From positions 496,001 through 560,000 of the forward strand of contig CAVTVK010000002.1 of assembly GCA_963738135.1 (NCBI GenBank): DNA of 64,000 nucleotides, read 5' to 3'. Below, piece by piece: positions 38,013 through 47,246 of this stretch; the first letter of the stretch is position 1, and every line of letters starts with the position of its first letter. The notes under the pieces were generated by a model. The model was given only the letters and a program-made list of their open reading frames with translations, had not been told where the DNA came from and did not search any database. A program made the translations under genes and the position numbers. The DNA comes from Bog-473 sp963738135. GTDB lineage: Bacteria; Actinomycetota; Acidimicrobiia; Acidimicrobiales; RAAP-2.

Positions 38013-39801
38013 TCACAGCGTCGCTGCAGGAACGCCAGATTGAGCCAGGCGAGCCAGCTCTTCTTGAATCAACTGTTCGTGACGCTCTTCATCGAGTTTG
38101 GCCTTGTTCGGGCTCCACCGGCCTTTTATCAAGAAGATCGTTGGTAAGAACACGATCATGCCGCCGACGCACACCCAGTACCAACGCTGCCACTGCTTGG
38201 GTGTCTCGTTCACGGCATTCTGCAGAGCAGTCAATTGCGCTGAATGCGCCGAGAGGTAGTCAAGTTGAGCAGTGTATGGGACGACCAGGGTATTGAGGTT
38301 CTTCTCGTTGGCCACCAGCTGGGCGAAGTTTGCAGCACCAATCGCCTTAACGGTGGCTGCAATGTTGGCCGCCGAGGGGTCTTTCGCCACGGCGTTGACG
38401 ACCGCCTGGTTCTCTTTGATAGTGAGGAGTGCGGCGTGACCTGGGCGAAGGCCACGGAGGCGGATGGTCTTCAAGAAGGCCTGGATCTGTGGCGTGGCGT
38501 AGGGCTGGTTATTGATGATTGGATTCACGTGTTGATCACGAGCGGCAAGAAGATGAAGACGAAACGGCGACGACAAGCGCAGCAGCAACCAAAGAGCGAG
38601 GCCGGTGGCCACGAGCAGGGGTTCTTCGCCTCGACGTCTCGGTGTAGGCGCCATCCACGGGGCGTAACAGATAGACAGGCACACGGCCAGACAGACGCGA
38701 GAAAGACAATGTCGAGTACACGGTGTACGGGTGGGTAGCCGGAGTAAGAAGAGAATCAAGGAGACGATCGCTCCGACGGCGCGACGCTATGAATGGCTTG
38801 CGCACTTGAGTTTGTCCGAGACGAATCCCACCACGATGAGAGCACGATCTCAGCCCCAGAACCACTCATTGAGACGTTGGCCTGGGCCACGAGAAGTTCG
38901 TGCGTCGGCATTCTTGAAGACGGTGGACAATAGATGGTGAAGAACGGCGCGCGTAGTACACAGGAGGAAATGACGCGATACCAAGGCGGAGCCACGAGGT
39001 CCCACTTGAGGATCTGGGCCACGGCTTCTGAGTGCCTTGAGCAACTCTAGTCGGAAACACACGGGCGCGAGCTTCGAGGAGAGCAGCTCGCTCATAGAAC
39101 GCATCAGTTGGTGCGCAGCTGGGGCAGAGATCCTTCAAGAAGAAGAGGCACAGCACAAAGACAACGAGCGCGTAATGCGAGAAGTAGAACTGGCTGTGCA
39201 GCGGTGAGGTTTGCAGCGCTGTGAAGTGATAGAGCGTATGGGCGCAACACGCTCACGACGAGGGAGCAACGACTGGGCGAGCGTCAGAATCCATGGCGAC
39301 GCGCCGATCTGGGGGCTGAAGTGCGCACAAGGGCTGGGGTGGCGAGCGAGGATGGCACTTGACAGACGAGGAGACAGATGCACAGTGGCGAAGGACACTG
39401 CTGTGTGTGGCGGAACGCGAAGGCGACAGAACGCGACGATGAGCAGCGTAGATCACAACGTTGGACGCCAGCGGTGTTGACTGGCTGGAAGGGAGGCGAG
39501 CGCGCGATGGCGTTGAAATGATGACGATAGACGTAGAAGGAGAACGACATGTGGTATGTCGCAGAATGTTGGCGTGACGCGGTTGGGTGTAGTAGGTGTA
39601 GTAGAGGACGATTGTGGCGATGACGGCAGACCAGGAGCCGATTGTCGCTTGGATGCGGGGTATTGTGATCTGGTGGACGAAGAGAAACGGGCTGCAGGGC
39701 TGCGCTGCTTGCGGGCGCTGGCATCGTTGAGTTGTGGTATTGAGGCCCTTCAGTACGAGGCCTTCCGCTGCTCGGTGCATATAAGAGCGAAAATAGCTCA
39801 A
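38013..39801 (-). pseudogene. MFS transporter, shredded by many frameshifts
   Basis: The last 200 residues are intact in one frame: a membrane helix 'YWVCVGGMIVFLPTIFLIKG', a periplasmic-type Asn/Ala-rich stretch and a charged tail 'KLDEERHEQLIQEELARL'. Upstream, MFS-like pieces recur in order but in alternating frames: 'VIATIVLYYTYYTQ' near 39600, 'ATPALVR' near 39320, 'FFTIYCP' near 38930, 'NGLNEWFWG'-like near 38860 and 'LSICYAPWMA' near 38670. Total length suits a 600-residue major facilitator. The indel density is far higher than elsewhere, so this is either real decay or a badly sequenced stretch. The substrate is unknown. Confidence 0.5.
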
Positions 39802-40085
39802 GTGGAATCTGAAGACACCAATTTTTCGTCTACGTTAGGTGACGTGGCTCGTGATATGACGACGTACGGGTTCGCTCTCTGGTGGCGCGGTGGGGGCGGA
39901 GTGGCAAGGCCGCACGAAGGCTGAAGGCTCGGCATCTCGAGTCTCGCAATCGCCTCGTGGCGAGGTTGTCTTCACGGCTGTGCGGGACAAAAACACACAT
40001 ACACGGCTTCCACATTCAACGCCAGTGCACCGGGAGGATCCACATATCATGCATTGACAAGATCTCTTCTGATTGGAAGGACGCA

Positions 40086-40513
40086 ATGTTCTCTACAATC
40101 GTTGTTGGTACGGACGGCTCGGCTACGCATCGGTAGCGGTGAGGATGGCCGCTCAAATAGCTCGTCGGAACGACGCAACACTCCATCTCCTGTCGGTATC
40201 TAAGTTGGCCGCCGGCGTTGGCGGAGGGGGACTCGCTTCAGGGGATCCGGTCGGTGGCGACGCCCTTTTGAAGCTTGCGGCAGATCGGATGCTTGAGGAG
40301 CTGTCTCGCGAGATGGAGGGCCTTGAGGTGGTCACTCGCACCGAATCGGGCGCTCCGGCAACAGCAATCGTTCGGTATGCAGACGAAATCGGAGCCGACC
40401 TCATCGTGGTCGGGAGCAAGGGCATGCAGGGAACACGAAGGGTCATTGGTTCGGTACCGAATACCGTGGCACACAAAGCAGGCTGCCATGTCATGATCGT
40501 CAAGACCACCTGA
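40086..40513 (+). CDS. Universal stress protein, one frameshift
   Basis: ATG 40086 after GGAAGG gives 'MFSTIVVGTDGSAT', the UspA opening strand. One frame change near 40125 leads to 'ASVAVRMAAQIARRNDATLH', then 'ADEIGADLIVVGSKGMQGTR' and 'GSVPNTVAHKAGCHVMIVK'. The ATP-binding G-2x-G-9x-G-S/T pattern is present (GSKG...GSVPN). About 142 codons is normal. Usp proteins accumulate during growth arrest, oxygen limitation and stress. Confidence 0.75.
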
Positions 40514-40753
40514 TCTCGGGGGTCGAGAGTCTCTCTCTCCGATGCGGGGCGTGAAACAGTCTCCCTAGGTGCCAGCGCCCAAGTTAATTGTTTCCAGCGG
40601 TGAAAAAGACCAACGCCAGACGGAACTCACACGATCGGGCCGCCCGGTGACAGAAGCCTTGGCTCACTGATGTTGTCGTGCTGCTCGAGCTGATTCGAAG
40701 GCAATGCCCCTCGACGCCACTGTTAAGTCGACAAGGCGTCGGACGATGGATAC

Positions 40754-40769
40754 ACTAGTTAAAACTAGA
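40754..40769 (+). promoter_or_regulatory. Recurring palindrome, peroxiredoxin promoter
   Basis: ACTAGT-TAAA-ACTAGA: right arm exact, left arm 5 of 6. It lies 31 bp upstream of the peroxiredoxin ATG; an A/T-rich hexamer TAACTC follows two bases after the palindrome. Confidence 0.65.
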
Positions 40770-40800
40770 AATAACTCGCATGCCGATGAGGAGGAGTTTG

Positions 40801-41436
40801 ATGACGATCCAACTAGGTGACACAGCGCCTGACTTCACTGCTGAGACGACCGAAGGCCGCCTGAATTTCTACGAGTACCTGGGCGACAGTTGGGGCATCC
40901 TCTTTTCTCATCCAGCCGATTTCACCCCGGTATGCACAACCGAACTCGGAGAGTTCGCCCGACGAAGGATGAATTCACCGGTCGCAACGCCAAGCTGATC
41001 GGCGTAAGCGTTGACTCCGTAGAGTCACATCGAGGCTGGTCGGCTGACATTGCAGAAACGCAAGGACTGGGTCTCAATTACCCGCTCGTCGGCGACGAAG
41101 AGCAGAACCGTCGCCAACTTGTACGGAATGATCCATCCGAACGCCATCGAAACCGCCACGGTTCGCACGGTGTTCGTCATCGGGCCCGACAAGAAGGTGA
41201 AGCTGACGCTCACCTATCCGGCCAACGTTGGGCGCAATGTCGAAGAAATCATCCGTGTCTTGGACGCCTTGCAACTCGGCAGCCGCTACTCGGTGTCGAC
41301 GCCCGTGAACTGGACCAATGGGGACGACGTGATCATCTCGCCAGCCGTCTCAGACAACGACGCCCTGATCAAGTTCCCAAAGGGTTTCACCGCCCTGAAG
41401 CCTTACCTGCGGCTGACACCGCAGCCGAACAAATGA
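40801..41436 (+). CDS. Peroxiredoxin (Prx6/1-Cys type), two frameshifts
   Basis: ATG 40801 behind GAGGAGG begins 'MTIQLGDTAPDFTAETTEGR'. The peroxidatic Cys is in 'SHPADFTPVCTTELGEFA'. One frame over, from about 40965, it continues 'AKLIGVSVDSVESHRGW', and near 41105 it returns to the first frame with 'NLYGMIHPNAIETATVRTVF' and 'GFTALKPYLRLTPQP'. The long C-terminal domain marks the Prx6 group. It reduces peroxides in the cytoplasm. It is followed 34 bp later by an OsmC gene and preceded by the regulon palindrome. Confidence 0.82.
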
Positions 41437-41470
41437 TCGTACAGGGCGTCGACGACAAGGAGGAAGGATC

Positions 41471-41899
41471 ATGACAGAGAGAACCGCAAGCGCGGCTTGG
41501 GAAGGATCCGTCAAAGATGGCCACGGGACGATCTCCCTCGGGAGTGGATTATTCGAAGCGCCTTACTCGTTTGGTTCACGCTTCGGAGCCCAGGCGGGAA
41601 CCAACCCTGAAGAGCTTGTCGGCGCGGCGGCGGCCGGGTGTTTTACCATGGCGCTGTCGCTCGCCCTTTCTGAACTCGGAGCCGCTCCGAGTCGAATCGA
41701 CACCACCGCCCAGGTGACGATTGACAAGACCGCCGATGGCTTCAAGATCACCTCGATCGAACTCCGCTGTGAGGCGACCGTGCCGGGTGTCGATCAGGAG
41801 ACATTTGGGCGCGAAGCCGAACGGGCAAAAAGTAATTGTCCAGTATCACAAGCCCTCAGCGGAACAGACATTCGCTTGGAAGCCCGCTTGAAGGCGTGA
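41471..41899 (+). CDS. OsmC family peroxide-reducing protein
   Basis: A 142-residue OsmC protein, normal length, with a good AGGAAGGATC ribosome site. The two redox Cys are in 'AAAAGCFTMALSLALSELG' and 'AKSNCPVSQALSG'. 'GTNPEELVGAAAAG' is the family signature. It forms dimers that reduce organic hydroperoxides. It is co-transcribed with the peroxiredoxin upstream. Confidence 0.9.
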   Translation: MTERTASAAWEGSVKDGHGTISLGSGLFEAPYSFGSRFGAQAGTNPEELVGAAAAGCFTMALSLALSELGAAPSRIDTTAQVTIDKTADGFKITSIELRCEATVPGVDQETFGREAERAKSNCPVSQALSGTDIRLEARLKA

Positions 41900-41920
41900 G
41901 GCCGTTTGGATCGCTCGCCC

Positions 41921-42592
41921 TCAGGCCGGGGACTTCTCGGCCGGGTCCCTCCGGACGACCAAGCGACATCCGGCCCGCCGGGCATCCTTTGCCACAAGGC
42001 GATCGACCGCCAGACCGCCCAACCCCTCGGTGAGCCCCTCGGCGAGGCCGAGGTGCAGCTGGCAGACCGTGTCGGGATCTTCGTGCGCCACGTCGACGAA
42101 GGGGCAGCGCCCGAGGACGAAATCGAGCTGACGGCCTCGTTCGGTGCGGGTCGGGCGAAAGCCGCGTCTTTGCATCTCCTCTTCGATCAGGTCGGCGGCA
42201 TCTCCTGTCCCGGCGAGTTCGGCCGCACGCCGGTGCCCGTCGAGGCGGCCCATTTGACGAGGATCGAGCTTGCGGCGCAGGGCATCGCCGAGCAGCTGGG
42301 CCAGCCAGGCATAGGGGCCCGCAGTACCCCAGCTCCCGGCTGCCTCGGGGTGGAGCCGGTAGAGCAGCCGGGGCCGGCCCGGCCGGTCGCGATCTTCGAT
42401 TTCGTCGACGATGAGTTCGGCGTCCTTGAGCACCGCCAAATGCTGACGTACTGCGTTGTGGTTGAGCTGGACGAAGTCGGTCAGCTCGCCCACACTCACC
42501 GGCTCTTGGGCGTCGACGATGTAGCGAAAAAGTCGATAGCGCGTGGGATCACCGAGAGCCCGGGCCTGGAGCTGGGCGTCTGTTTCGTTCAC
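41921..42592 (-). CDS. SufR-like winged-helix regulator with three C-terminal Cys, copy 1
   Basis: A 223-residue protein with GTG start 42592. A winged-helix domain (about 10-80) reads 'LGDPTRYRLFRYIV', 'SVGELTDFVQLNHNAVRQHL' and 'DRPGRPRLLYRL'. The C-terminal half carries Cys163 in 'GRCPFVDVAHEDPDTVC', Cys177 and Cys209 in 'RRAGCRLVVRR'. The CPF...C..H...C layout resembles Fe-S-binding SufR/ArsR-like regulators of actinobacteria. Cluster ligation is inferred, not seen. The palindrome at 42615-42630 in its own promoter suggests autoregulation. A second copy at 51130 differs by one residue (Gln29 here, Glu there). Confidence 0.78.
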   Translation of the reverse strand: MNETDAQLQARALGDPTRYRLFRYIVDAQEPVSVGELTDFVQLNHNAVRQHLAVLKDAELIVDEIEDRDRPGRPRLLYRLHPEAAGSWGTAGPYAWLAQLLGDALRRKLDPRQMGRLDGHRRAAELAGTGDAADLIEEEMQRRGFRPTRTERGRQLDFVLGRCPFVDVAHEDPDTVCQLHLGLAEGLTEGLGGLAVDRLVAKDARRAGCRLVVRRDPAEKSPA

Positions 42593-42614
42593 CGTAGTTT
42601 CCCCCGCACGATCT

Positions 42615-42630
42615 TCTAGTCTAGACGAGA
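42615..42630 (-). promoter_or_regulatory. Recurring palindrome, regulator copy 1 promoter
   Basis: Plus-strand TCTAGT-CTAG-ACGAGA: one arm exact, the other 5 of 6. It lies 22 bp upstream of the regulator GTG and overlaps the last codons of whiB. Confidence 0.65.
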
Positions 42631-42951
42631 GAAATCATCTCGGATGAAACGGGCCTGTCCTTGGCCACCGCGACTGCCGAAGGCGTCGCAGACGTCGGCG
42701 CTCACTCGGGCAAGCCCGCCCCAGACCCCATCCTCTTGATTCGTCACAAGGGCGTAGTCAAGGCAGTGGATCTGGACCGGGCAACGCGCGCAAATGGCCT
42801 TGACGTGTCGAATCTGCCGGACGGCGTCACCGACGAACTCGCCGACCGGGAAGAACAGATCGATCCCCATCTCTGAACACGCCGCCTGCGACCGCCACTC
42901 GGCCTCGTCGAAGACAGTGGGCCGCCTACTAATGCCCGAAAGGGGCTTCAC
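42616..42951 (-). CDS. WhiB family Fe-S regulatory protein
   Basis: A 111-residue WhiB-like protein, GTG start overlapping the transaldolase stop (GTGA). The four cluster Cys are at 25, 54, 57 and 63 ('QAACSEMGID', 'AICARCPVQIHC') and the β-turn 'GVWGGL' follows at 75-80. WhiB proteins hold an O2/NO-sensitive [4Fe-4S] cluster and bind the sigma factor. The basic AT-hook-like tail typical of some members is short (about 85-111). Its 3' end contains the promoter palindrome of the SufR-like gene. Confidence 0.9.
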   Translation of the reverse strand: MKPLSGISRRPTVFDEAEWRSQAACSEMGIDLFFPVGEFVGDAVRQIRHVKAICARCPVQIHCLDYALVTNQEDGVWGGLARVSADVCDAFGSRGGQGQARFIRDDFSRLD

Positions 42952-44060
42952 CGGCGCTGTTGGTCACTTTGATCATTGTGGCTTTGCATACGTGTAACTC
43001 GGGCTGAGATCGCCTCGAGCAGCGCCACCCAATCAGCAACGAACGACTTGGTGCCCTGATGCTGGAGGAATTCGCCGAGCGCGTCCACGTCGAGTCCCTC
43101 TCCGGCTATTGCTGCGATCACTCGTTCGGCCGCGGCATAGTTGGGCTCGAGCACGCCCTCGAGTGTGCCGTGGTCGGCGAAGGCCAAGAGGGTCTTCTCC
43201 GGCATTGTATCGATGGTATCGGGCACGGCCAGACTGCCGACGTAATACGTATCGGGAAGCGCTGGGTCCTTGACCGATGTCGACGCCCACAAAACGCGCT
43301 GCGGGCGGGCCCCCGCTGCCTCGAGAACTTGCCAACGCTCGCCCGCAAGTAAGGCCAGGTAGGAGGAGTAGACCTTCTGGCTCATCGCCAGCCCGAGCTT
43401 GCCGTGTAACTCCCGAGGTAGCAGCGGGTCGGCTGCAGTGTCCCAGCGCGAGACGAAAACCGACGCGACCGAGGGGATGTCGAGCGCTTGGCCGGCGGCA
43501 TGTCGGCGCTCTAAGGCCCGCAGGTAAGCCTCCGCGCTCTGAAGGTAGTGGGTGTCGGAGAACAATAGGGTCATGTTGACCCCGACGCCGGCGACTACGG
43601 CTTCTTCCATAGCGGTCAGTCCAGGCGGAGTACCGGGGATCTTGACCAACAAGTTCGGCAAGGCCGCCTGGTCGTGCAGGCGGCGCGCCAAGGCCGCGGT
43701 TGCGGTCGCTTCGTAGGCCAGATCGGGGGGCACTTCCACCGAGACGTACCCGTCGCGCCCGCCGGTTGCCTCCCACGTCAGCCTGAACAGATCGGCCGCC
43801 TTCCTCAGGTCCTCGAGCGCCACGACAAAAACGATGTCCTGGGGATCTGTCACTCCTTCGTTCACCGCACGGCGCAGCGAAGCGTCGTAGTCTTCGCTGG
43901 CGGCCATGGCGTGACCAAGGATGGTTGGGTTCGAGGTGAGTCCGGTCACGGCGAACTCGGACACATAGCGCGACAGGGCACCTGAGCGGAGCATCGTCCG
44001 GCTGATGGAATCGAGCCAGAGACTCTGCCCAGCACTATGGAGCGCTTGAGCCCCGTTCAT
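42948..44060 (-). CDS. tal: Transaldolase
   Basis: A 370-residue actinobacterial-length transaldolase. 'LWLDSISRTMLRSGAL' is at the N-terminus, 'GLTSNPTILGHAMA' follows, and the Schiff-base Lys is in 'LPNLLVKIPGTPPGL'. 'GVGVNMTLLFSDTHYLQSAE' and 'QRVLWASTSVKDPALPDTYY' complete the barrel signatures. It exchanges three-carbon units in the pentose phosphate pathway. It overlaps whiB by four bases. A fragment of a pyruvate dehydrogenase E1/transketolase-type gene lies upstream. Confidence 0.93.
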   Translation of the reverse strand: MNGAQALHSAGQSLWLDSISRTMLRSGALSRYVSEFAVTGLTSNPTILGHAMAASEDYDASLRRAVNEGVTDPQDIVFVVALEDLRKAADLFRLTWEATGGRDGYVSVEVPPDLAYEATATAALARRLHDQAALPNLLVKIPGTPPGLTAMEEAVVAGVGVNMTLLFSDTHYLQSAEAYLRALERRHAAGQALDIPSVASVFVSRWDTAADPLLPRELHGKLGLAMSQKVYSSYLALLAGERWQVLEAAGARPQRVLWASTSVKDPALPDTYYVGSLAVPDTIDTMPEKTLLAFADHGTLEGVLEPNYAAAERVIAAIAGEGLDVDALGEFLQHQGTKSFVADWVALLEAISARVTRMQSHNDQSDQQRR

Positions 44061-44201
44061 ACGTTCACGGCTTTTGTCTTGGTTGCTCGCGTATCGCCCG
44101 TCTTCGTCTTCCTGTCAGGCGGCTGGACCATCGGCGATCGTCCCGAGGTACACCATCCATCGTCGTGTGCACGCAATGTCCGGGTGCGCCACGGAGCAGG
44201 C

Positions 44202-44471
44202 TTAGGCACCCTTCGTGTCGCCGATCCGAGCCGCAAACCTTGGAGCTCGCCCCACATCTCCGATCCCGTCGGCTCGGCTGTTGGCTCGAACCACCGGGGG
44301 AAAGTGTCGAATCCGAGCCTCGATCGCCTCGTCGCCGGGGAAGGGAGCTTCAACGTCGGGTGAGATCGTATTCACGTAATCCGTGGTGACCCCGTTTGGC
44401 ATCGACAGTCCGAGGGATCGGGCGCGCTTTGAGACGGTTGTTTGGACCCCTTGATGCCTCGAGTGGTCCAT
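44202..44471 (-). pseudogene. N-terminal fragment of a pyruvate dehydrogenase E1/transketolase-like gene
   Basis: An 89-codon frame reads 'TTDYVNTISPDVEAPFPGDE', then 'AIEARIRHF' and 'VVRANSRADGIGD'. This matches the opening of AceE-type E1 proteins ('YVNTI...FPGDE', 'R.N...IGGH'). The remaining 800 residues are absent. The similarity already falters after 'RHF', so it is a remnant left upstream of tal. Confidence 0.45.
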
Positions 44472-45050
44472 GAAACTCGACCAAGTCGTCGACCGAATCG
44501 GACCATTCGGTTAGCTCATTGGAATCGACGTCAATGGAACCTCGGGTTGAGTTCTGTGACGGCATGGCACTGACCTACTTCCGAGGCCCACGGCGACCGG
44601 CGAGTCCGGCAGCACACTACGGAGTGACTCCTCCGCAGTTTATCTGCTCTGAACCGTATAAATCCACCGAGGCCGAGTCCAGCCTCGAGGCGGCGAATCG
44701 GAGAACCGTGCATTGGCCGCTGACGTATTGGACACGCCCGGTCGAGCCGTAGGAGATCCAAACGTTGCAAAACGGGCCTCGGCCATCAACGATGTCTCAG
44801 ACGACATTCTCATCGATCGATACTTCGCAAGCCTAAACAATGTTGACGGTCATCGTCGGAGAGGCCGGGGTGATGGAGCCCGAGAACCCGTTGAACGGCG
44901 GACAAGTGATCGATGGTTCCGTACGGAAGCGAACCGGCTTTATTCTGAAGTTCTCAGGCGTTCAATCATCAACAGAGACTGCATCACAAGCATCTCGGAC
45001 TCCAGTGTTGTCGGTGCCACGAGATGCTCAACTAGTTCGGAGGTCATTAC
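44472..45050. other. Region without a confident gene
   Basis: Nearly 580 bp with several short open frames on both strands, none with a recognisable domain or good start context. Probably the eroded remainder of the locus around the E1 fragment. Confidence 0.35.
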
Positions 45051-45491
45051 ATGGATGAGTTGGATTCTGACGTTGTACTAAGGGTTGTGAGCGAGGCTCC
45101 CGACGGTGTGGTGATCCTCGACAGGGAAGGCGTGATCCGCTACTGGAACCGGGGCGCCGAACGCATATTTGGACGTACGGGATCGGAGATGATCGGGTCC
45201 GCTTTGGACGTGATCATCCCAGCAAGGCTGAGGCAACGTCATTGGGATGGCTTTCGTGCCGCTATGGCCCGTGGGTCCACCAAGTACGGAGAGGACGACC
45301 TATTGGCCGTGCCAGCCATCGCAGCAGATGGGAGGACTCTTTCCATCGAATTCAGCATCGTGCTCGTGGCGAATGCAGGGGGCGGTATAAGCCACGTCGG
45401 AGCGATCATTCGTGATGTCAGTGCCAGATGGGCGGCGGAGCAGGAAACGCGCCGGCGTCTGGAGGCTTTCACTACCAATCCACCGGGTTGA
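45051..45491 (+). CDS. Stand-alone PAS domain protein
   Basis: A 146-residue protein with GGAGG upstream of ATG 45051. It is one PAS fold: 'VVSEAPDGVVILDREGVIRY', 'WNRGAERIFGRTGSEMIGS', 'EFSIVLVANAGGGISHVGAI' and 'IRDVSARWAAEQE'. No kinase, GGDEF or DNA-binding output follows, so it probably acts by binding a partner or signals through heme or flavin; no ligand residue can be assigned. It converges with a short region holding another copy of the palindrome. Confidence 0.8.
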   Translation: MDELDSDVVLRVVSEAPDGVVILDREGVIRYWNRGAERIFGRTGSEMIGSALDVIIPARLRQRHWDGFRAAMARGSTKYGEDDLLAVPAIAADGRTLSIEFSIVLVANAGGGISHVGAIIRDVSARWAAEQETRRRLEAFTTNPPG

Positions 45492-45934
45492 CAAGTCGGT
45501 GCTTAGAGGAGGCGGTCACAGCACGGGTCAGCAACATCCGAGGGTATTCCTGTGACCAATCCGACGGAGATCTCGATATCCCGTGTTCCGGAGCTCGCTG
45601 AGCGGCAAGGTTCCACGACTTTGCCGTGCATGCAGTTGGCCACGTTGCGGCCCGGGTGAAGGAGGACATTTGCCGATGGATAACGCGCTTTCACTGGTCT
45701 TCCGGTGGTCGCGGCCACCAAGGAGCATTCTTTCTCTAGGAGTTACTAGATAAAGATGCTAGGTTGGGCATTAGGTCGGATGGCAGAAGGGAGCCACTGA
45801 TGCGAGCGCCATCGTCGACGATGAGAAGCTCCGAGGTGAGCCGAAGACTGCTGCAGTTCCTCAAGGAGGGGTAGTTCGCTCTCCTCGACCCGGTCGCGTA
45901 AGACCTGTTCGAGAAGGGCTGGGAGGACCATACG
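45492..45934. other. Intergenic region with palindrome, no clear gene
   Basis: About 440 bp between the PAS and NHL genes. The palindrome at 45735 is the main signal. Minus-strand frames downstream of it (from ATG 45728 or GTG 45721) reach 66-72 codons with no known domain. Confidence 0.4.
45735..45750. promoter_or_regulatory. Recurring palindrome, PAS-NHL intergenic
   Basis: TCTAGG-AGTT-ACTAGA: one arm exact, the other 5 of 6. It is 184 bp upstream of the NHL gene on the plus strand and close to short minus-strand frames. The target gene is uncertain. Confidence 0.55.
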
Positions 45935-46918
45935 TTGCTCGCCGAAACAGATCGTGCATGGGCGGCTCCGTTTCTGCCTACTCTCGCTGGCACTGGGTCG
46001 AACACCGATTGCCCTAACCCTCTCCTCACCTTCAGCGGACAGCCTGGTGGCGTCGCGTGCGATGTGAATGACTCTGTTTGGATCTCCGATATCCGATCAG
46101 GAGTAATCCGACGAATTGCCACCGATGGCACGACAACTTCGGTCGAACTAAGACGAACAGGCGATGAGCATGGCCGTCCTGTAACGCCCAGCGTGCTCGC
46201 GCCGGCAGGGCTAGCTGTGTGCTCCGATGGTTCGCTGTTCGTCGCCGACAGGTCGGGTAACCGGGTTTGCGCCATTGCTCCCGACGGGTCGGTGCGCGTG
46301 GTCGCCGGAGGGGCGAACGGCTACCGAGACGGAAAGTCGACCGAGGCACAGTTTCGCCATCCCCTGGACGTGGCGTTCGCCCCAGATGGCGCCTGCTACG
46401 TTGCCGATACAGGCAACAATCGCATCCGGCGAATTGCCTCCGATGGCTCGGTCACGACCGTCGCGGGGTCGATTTACGATTATGGCGACGGTCGCGGCGC
46501 CGATGCACGTTTTCGAGAACCAGCCGCCATTGACGTCGATGGCGAGGGAATCTGCTACGTGGCCGATACGGGCAACAACGCCGTGCGGCGCATCACTCCC
46601 GACGGCGCCGTCGTGACGCTGGCCGGTGCGCCTCCGGGCGGTGACGGTGATGGTGCCGGGCTGGGCGTTGGCTTACGCTGGCCGACCGGGATTGCAATCG
46701 GGGCTGGTGGCGTCGTATGGATCGCTGATCACGGGAACCGTGCACTGCGACGCATCGATCTGGCAGGTGAGAGTTCGACCTGTCTTCGGCTAGCGGGCCT
46801 GAGTTGGCCCGTGTCGGTCGCACTACGGGCCGACGAGACGCTGGTTGTGTCCGGGGTCGCGTGGCACGACCCGAACACGTCCGAAGCGTGCCTGATGGTT
46901 GTCCGGTGCGCCCAATGA
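45935..46918 (+). CDS. NHL-repeat β-propeller protein
   Basis: A 327-residue protein starting at TTG 45935, with GGGAGG about nine bases upstream. It has five to six NHL repeats, the clearest being 'YVADTGNNRIRRIASDGSV', 'YVADTGNNAVRRITPDGAVV' and 'WIADHGNRALRRIDLAGES', each separated by 'TLAG...GDG.GA.ARF..P'. There is no signal peptide, so it is cytoplasmic unless the start lies further upstream. NHL propellers bind proteins or ligands; no enzymatic motif is visible. Confidence 0.75.
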   Translation: MLAETDRAWAAPFLPTLAGTGSNTDCPNPLLTFSGQPGGVACDVNDSVWISDIRSGVIRRIATDGTTTSVELRRTGDEHGRPVTPSVLAPAGLAVCSDGSLFVADRSGNRVCAIAPDGSVRVVAGGANGYRDGKSTEAQFRHPLDVAFAPDGACYVADTGNNRIRRIASDGSVTTVAGSIYDYGDGRGADARFREPAAIDVDGEGICYVADTGNNAVRRITPDGAVVTLAGAPPGGDGDGAGLGVGLRWPTGIAIGAGGVVWIADHGNRALRRIDLAGESSTCLRLAGLSWPVSVALRADETLVVSGVAWHDPNTSEACLMVVRCAQ

Positions 46919-47246
46919 GGCGACGCACTTCAAATCCCACCTTCCGGCTGAGCGAGTTCATTCGCCTGGACTCGCTGGCTGCAGAAGACCCCAAGCACTT
47001 CTCGATCATTGCTGTGACGCCATCAGACTGTCACCGAGACGAAATGGTCTACCGCCTCAACCGGTTGGGCTTACACCGACCATGTCAAACCCGTCCACGG
47101 CGAAGTGGAGAGCCCGCACCTGGGGGAGAAACGAACCACCGATCGCGGCCAGCGCATTGGATGGGACTTCGAGCGAGGACCCAGGCTCGTCCACCGAGCC
47201 TTCTCGTGGTGGCAAGCCAGGGTCGACTACAGGAAGGAGATATCTC
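46919..47246. other. Region without a confident gene
   Basis: About 330 bp between the NHL gene and the DUF2231 gene. The frame in front of the DUF2231 gene is open through much of it but carries no domain and lacks a ribosome site. Confidence 0.35.

Larger units (their letters stand above)
41921..42630 (-). repeat. About 710-bp direct repeat, copy A
   Basis: The whole regulator gene plus its promoter palindrome is repeated at 51130-51840. By eye there are roughly 19 base differences inside the gene. Similarity stops abruptly just outside both ends. No transposase or terminal inverted repeats are visible. Confidence 0.9.
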
